Shown: positions 6,593 to 8,462 of the stretch, piece by piece
Position numbering within the stretch: position 1 is the stretch's first letter
How the letters are laid out: every line of letters begins with the position of its first letter
Origin: Rhodocyclaceae bacterium
Lineage (GTDB): Bacteria; Pseudomonadota; Gammaproteobacteria; Burkholderiales; Rhodocyclaceae
Direction of reading: 5' to 3'
Assembly (NCBI GenBank): GCA_025361105.1
Contig: JANYAW010000083.1
Span: 1-8,462, forward strand
Length of the DNA stretch: 8,462 bases
The notes under the pieces: model-generated
Database searches by the model: none
What the model was told of the DNA's origin: nothing
What the model saw: the letters and a program-made list of their open reading frames with translations, nothing else
Position numbers and translations under genes: made by a program

Positions 6593-7030
6593 ATGCCGTC
6601 TACCAGACTTCAGGATCACCTTGACCACGCTGAAGGAATGGCGCGTTTTGCAACGCACGCGAAACGGTTATTGCGTCTTCAAACACTTTTTCAGACTACG
6701 TTACCACCAGAATTACGGCTTCACGCGAGGATTGCCAACTTGCGGCTGGGAAAACTGGTTATTCACACCACGAACAGCGCCGTGGCGGCAAAAGTCAGGC
6801 AGGTCACACCGAGATTCACTGAACTTTTGGCAAAAGAAGGGTTGAAGCTTACCGAAGTTGATGTTCGGGTGCAAGCTTTACCGTCCGATCCGCACCCTAA
6901 AAAAGAGGCAAGACCCGTGTTACCTAACGCAGACCGAAAGCAAGCACTAACCTCGTTGAGTCAAGGCATGCCTGCCGATTCGCCCATTCGTCAGTCACTT
7001 GAGCGATTACTACGGACGCTTAAAGTTTGA
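6593..7030 (+). CDS. dciA: DciA/DUF721-family protein (replicative helicase loader/regulator)
   Basis: DciA-type proteins (formerly DUF721) help load the DnaB replicative helicase in bacteria that lack DnaC or DnaI. The 145-residue product has the family core at about 20-97: a helix THAKRLLRLQ, then LPPELRLHARIANLRLGKLV and the segment NSAVAAKVRQVTPRF, followed by a strand ending VRVQA. This is the small KH-like fold described for DciA. The tail (98-145) is basic and loosely conserved. The ATG at 6593 has only a weak site (GAAG, 6582-6585). It is the only plus-strand gene in the window. It is divergent from the M23 gene and convergent with the two-helix protein after lpxC, an arrangement common near lpxC and secA in betaproteobacteria. 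The family call is by sequence pattern; the helicase role is inferred from the family. Confidence 0.82.
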   Translation: MPSTRLQDHLDHAEGMARFATHAKRLLRLQTLFQTTLPPELRLHARIANLRLGKLVIHTTNSAVAAKVRQVTPRFTELLAKEGLKLTEVDVRVQALPSDPHPKKEARPVLPNADRKQALTSLSQGMPADSPIRQSLERLLRTLKV

Positions 7031-7047
7031 GTTGGCTGGCTTTATTG

Positions 7048-7075
7048 CGCCATTTGATGCGATGGTGAATGCTTT
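7048..7075 (+). terminator. Possible terminator after dciA
   Basis: In the 45-bp convergent spacer, CGCCAT (7048-7053) can pair with ATGGTG (7062-7067), with one G-U pair and an eight-base loop. AATGC and a run of five T (7073-7077) follow. The stem is short and the T run begins five bases after it, so this is a weak candidate. The T run also enters the stop codon of the opposing gene. Confidence 0.3.
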
Positions 7076-7261
7076 TTAGACCGAGAGTAGCAGTCGCTCG
7101 CCCACCATCAAGACCATCAACAAGAGCGCGATGGCGAGTGCCGCTTGGCCGATTCGCCACGAGATTTGCAGATAGCGGCGATCTCGGGTGAATATCCACG
7201 AGACCACGCCGACGGTGATACCAAGCGCCGCCAGCAACGCTACCACGCGCAAAATCAACAT
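7076..7261 (-). CDS. Small two-helix membrane protein of unknown function, coupled to lpxC
   Basis: I do not recognise this 61-residue protein by name. It has two strongly hydrophobic segments, about 2-24 (LRVVALLAALGITVGVVSWI) and 38-54 or a little beyond. They are joined by a short polar, basic loop, TRDRRYLQISWR (25-36), which by the positive-inside rule should face the cytoplasm, placing both termini outside it. The ATG at 7261 shares its first base with the last base of the lpxC stop (TGATG), so translation is probably coupled to lpxC. There is no separate Shine-Dalgarno sequence of note. Hydrophobic composition and tight coupling argue for a real gene despite its size. Neighbourhood suggests an envelope role, but that is inference. 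A chance ORF cannot be excluded without homologues. Confidence 0.7.
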   Translation of the reverse strand: MLILRVVALLAALGITVGVVSWIFTRDRRYLQISWRIGQAALAIALLLMVLMVGERLLLSV

Positions 7262-8187
7262 CAGATAACTTGCACGCCCAATTGAGGGAACAGCCGCGAG
7301 ACGCGCTCTGACGCATGTTCTGCCGCCTCGAAGCTGACGATTTCATACGCGCTGGCATCTGCCAGCAAGGCTCTGAGCAAAGAATTGTTCAGCGCATGAC
7401 CGGATTTGTACGCTGAAAACGCTGCCAGCAATGGGTGTCCGGCTAAATACAAATCACCGATGGCATCGAGAATTTTGTGTTTGACGAACTCGTCGGCGTA
7501 GCGCAAACCATCGCTGTTCAAGATTCGGTATTCGTCCATCACGATGGCGTTTTCCAAACTGCCACCGAGCGCCAAGCCTTGGTTTTGCATGGTTTCGACA
7601 TCTTGCATAAAGCCAAAAGTGCGGGCACGCGAGATTTCGCGGATGTAGGAGTTGTCGGCAAAATCAATCCGCGCTTTGGTTCCAGTGCCAGCGACGGCGG
7701 GATGATTGAAGACAATCGAGAATTCCAGGCTGTAGCCTTCGTAGGGATCGAAGCGCGCCCATTTATCACCGTCACGGACTTCCACCGGCTTAATCACACG
7801 CAAAAATTTCTTGGCCGCGTTTTGTTCCTCGATGCCGGCCGATTGCAGCAAAAACACAAAGGTGCCTGCCGAGCCATCCATGATGGGCATTTCGGCGGCA
7901 TCGACATCAATGTAAATATTATCGATGCCAAGACCAGCCAAGGCCGACATCAAATGCTCAACGGTGGCGACTTTCACATCACCTTGTTCGAGACACGAAG
8001 CCAAGCGCGTATCGCCGACGGTCAATGCGTCGGCTTTCAAATCGACCGGCGGAGTCAAATCGACGCGACGGAACACGACGCCAGTATCCGGTTGTGCGGG
8101 GCGCAGCACCAGCGTGACTTTGGCGCCAGAATGCAATCCGACACCAGTGGCTTTGACGATGGTTTTTAGGGTGCGTTGTTTAAGCAT
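7261..8187 (-). CDS. lpxC: UDP-3-O-acyl-N-acetylglucosamine deacetylase
   Basis: LpxC removes the acetyl group from UDP-3-O-acyl-GlcNAc, the committed step of lipid A synthesis, in the cytoplasm. The 308-residue product matches the family length (about 305). It starts MLKQRTLKTIVKATGVGLHSG. Zinc ligands are H78 in VEHLMSA, H237 and D241 in KHKILDAIGD; E77 and H264 (SGHALNN) are the catalytic pair. The AGTGTKARIDF and ISRARTFGFM segments are also typical. The ATG at 8187 lacks a clear Shine-Dalgarno sequence. It follows ftsZ by 114 bp with a long hairpin and a repeat copy between, so it probably has its own promoter or is attenuated from ftsZ transcription. In E. coli LpxC is controlled by FtsH proteolysis through its C-terminal tail; this protein ends PQLGVQVI, so such control cannot be assumed. 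Confidence 0.97.
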   Translation of the reverse strand: MLKQRTLKTIVKATGVGLHSGAKVTLVLRPAQPDTGVVFRRVDLTPPVDLKADALTVGDTRLASCLEQGDVKVATVEHLMSALAGLGIDNIYIDVDAAEMPIMDGSAGTFVFLLQSAGIEEQNAAKKFLRVIKPVEVRDGDKWARFDPYEGYSLEFSIVFNHPAVAGTGTKARIDFADNSYIREISRARTFGFMQDVETMQNQGLALGGSLENAIVMDEYRILNSDGLRYADEFVKHKILDAIGDLYLAGHPLLAAFSAYKSGHALNNSLLRALLADASAYEIVSFEAAEHASERVSRLFPQLGVQVI

Positions 8188-8210
8188 GCTGGGAGTTTAC
8201 CAAACCACTG

Positions 8211-8244
8211 CCGAAACACTAGAGGGGGCGCTCTAGGGTTTCGG
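8211..8244. terminator. Long inverted repeat between ftsZ and lpxC, possible terminator or attenuator
   Basis: CCGAAACACTAGAG (8211-8224) and CTCTAGGGTTTCGG (8231-8244) form a 14-bp stem with one mismatch around the six-base loop GGGGCG. It is the strongest hairpin I see in the window. In the minus-strand transcript it lies 58 bases after the ftsZ stop and 23 bases before the lpxC start. No U run follows on either strand, so it is not a classical intrinsic terminator. It could block or modulate read-through from ftsZ into lpxC, stabilise the ftsZ mRNA end, or be a regulator site. Confidence 0.5.
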
Positions 8245-8262
8245 CGGGTTTAGTCAAACACA

Positions 8263-8290
8263 TAACAGCGTATCACCAGCACCAACCGGC
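8263..8290 (-). repeat. Interspersed intergenic repeat, copy 4 (ftsZ-lpxC spacer)
   Basis: On the minus strand the 28-bp core reads GCCGGTTGGTGCTGGTGATA followed by CGCTGTTA, preceded by ATTAGTTA. It matches copy 1 at 25 of 28 positions. It begins only 11 bases past the ftsZ stop and ends 75 bases before the lpxC start, separated from it by the long hairpin. It has the same orientation as copy 3. Confidence 0.75.
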
Positions 8291-8301
8291 TAACTAATCT
8301 A

Positions 8302-8462
8302 TCAGTCAACTTGACGACGCAAAAATGCCGGAATGTCGTACTTATCAATTCCCGCATCGGCCATCGCATTGGCTTGATTGCCACTCGGCGTGCGGTTCGC
8401 ACCGCGACCGGCAATCACTCCGGTCAAATCCAGACCAACGCCATTTGATGTTACCGACTCAA
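8302..8462 (-). CDS. ftsZ: Cell division protein FtsZ, C-terminal end (runs off the right edge)
   Basis: FtsZ is the tubulin-like GTPase that forms the division ring. Only the last 52 codons are visible. They hold the end of the C-terminal subdomain (VTSNGVGLDLTGVIAG), a short variable linker rich in N, G, A and P, and the conserved C-terminal peptide YDIPAFLRRQ followed by VD and the stop. That peptide binds FtsA, ZipA and other partners and is diagnostic. The fragment enters the window mid-codon. It is on the same strand as lpxC, the order (ftsZ then lpxC) shared by many Gram-negative division and cell-wall clusters. Confidence 0.95.
   Translation of the reverse strand, partial: ESVTSNGVGLDLTGVIAGRGANRTPSGNQANAMADAGIDKYDIPAFLRRQVD

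Noticed and set aside
8110..8118. A fifth repeat copy inside lpxC (CAGCACCAGCG near 8104-8120)
   Set aside because: Similarity covers only about ten bases and is within conserved lpxC coding sequence; it looks like chance.
7477..8169. A 230-codon open frame on the plus strand across lpxC
   Set aside because: It lies fully antisense to an intact lpxC with all metal and catalytic residues, and its translation has no recognisable domain. It is a frame shadow.

Overview
The window looks like a chromosomal segment of an autotrophic betaproteobacterium, of the Nitrosomonadales/Gallionellaceae kind. This rests on three things. Phosphoribulokinase sits directly upstream of transketolase, GAPDH, phosphoglycerate kinase and pyruvate kinase genes, a Calvin-cycle/glycolysis cluster known from such chemolithoautotrophs. 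An ftsZ-lpxC-DciA-M23 peptidase neighbourhood typical of betaproteobacteria lies next to it. Protein signatures are proteobacterial throughout, for example the FtsZ tail DIPAFLRRQ. The genus is inference; no rRNA is present.

Layout. From right to left, nearly everything is read on the minus strand. The 3' end of ftsZ (8302-8462) is followed by a roughly 115-bp spacer holding a repeat copy and a long hairpin, then lpxC (7261-8187) and a 61-aa two-helix membrane protein (7076-7261) whose start overlaps the lpxC stop as TGATG. A single plus-strand gene of the DciA/DUF721 family (6593-7030) stands divergently, 33 bp from an M23 envelope peptidase (5525-6559, minus). An 85-bp spacer leads into the carbon-metabolism run on the minus strand: prk (4567-5439), tkt (2442-4436), gap (1417-2415), pgk (176-1363) and the first 42 codons of pyk (1-128).

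How the genes work together. PRK makes RuBP for Rubisco. Transketolase regenerates pentose phosphates. PGK and GAPDH carry out the reductive half of the cycle, and pyruvate kinase drains fixed carbon toward biosynthesis. Rubisco is not in the window. GAPDH carries the NAD-type signature, and PRK is a cysteine-free class I enzyme that keeps arginines linked to NADH activation, so the cycle here appears tied to NADH supply rather than to thioredoxin. The right half serves cell division, lipid A synthesis, helicase loading and peptidoglycan remodelling.

The main unexplained signal is a short interspersed repeat (core about 28 bp, shared block GTTGGTGCTGG) present four times, in four different gene spacers: before pyk, before pgk, before prk and before lpxC. 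Two copies lie in each orientation. The copies diverge in sequence, some can fold into a stem-loop, and one contributes the stop codon of pgk. All the protein-coding genes look intact and ordinary. I see no CRISPR array, tRNA, insertion sequence or phage gene.
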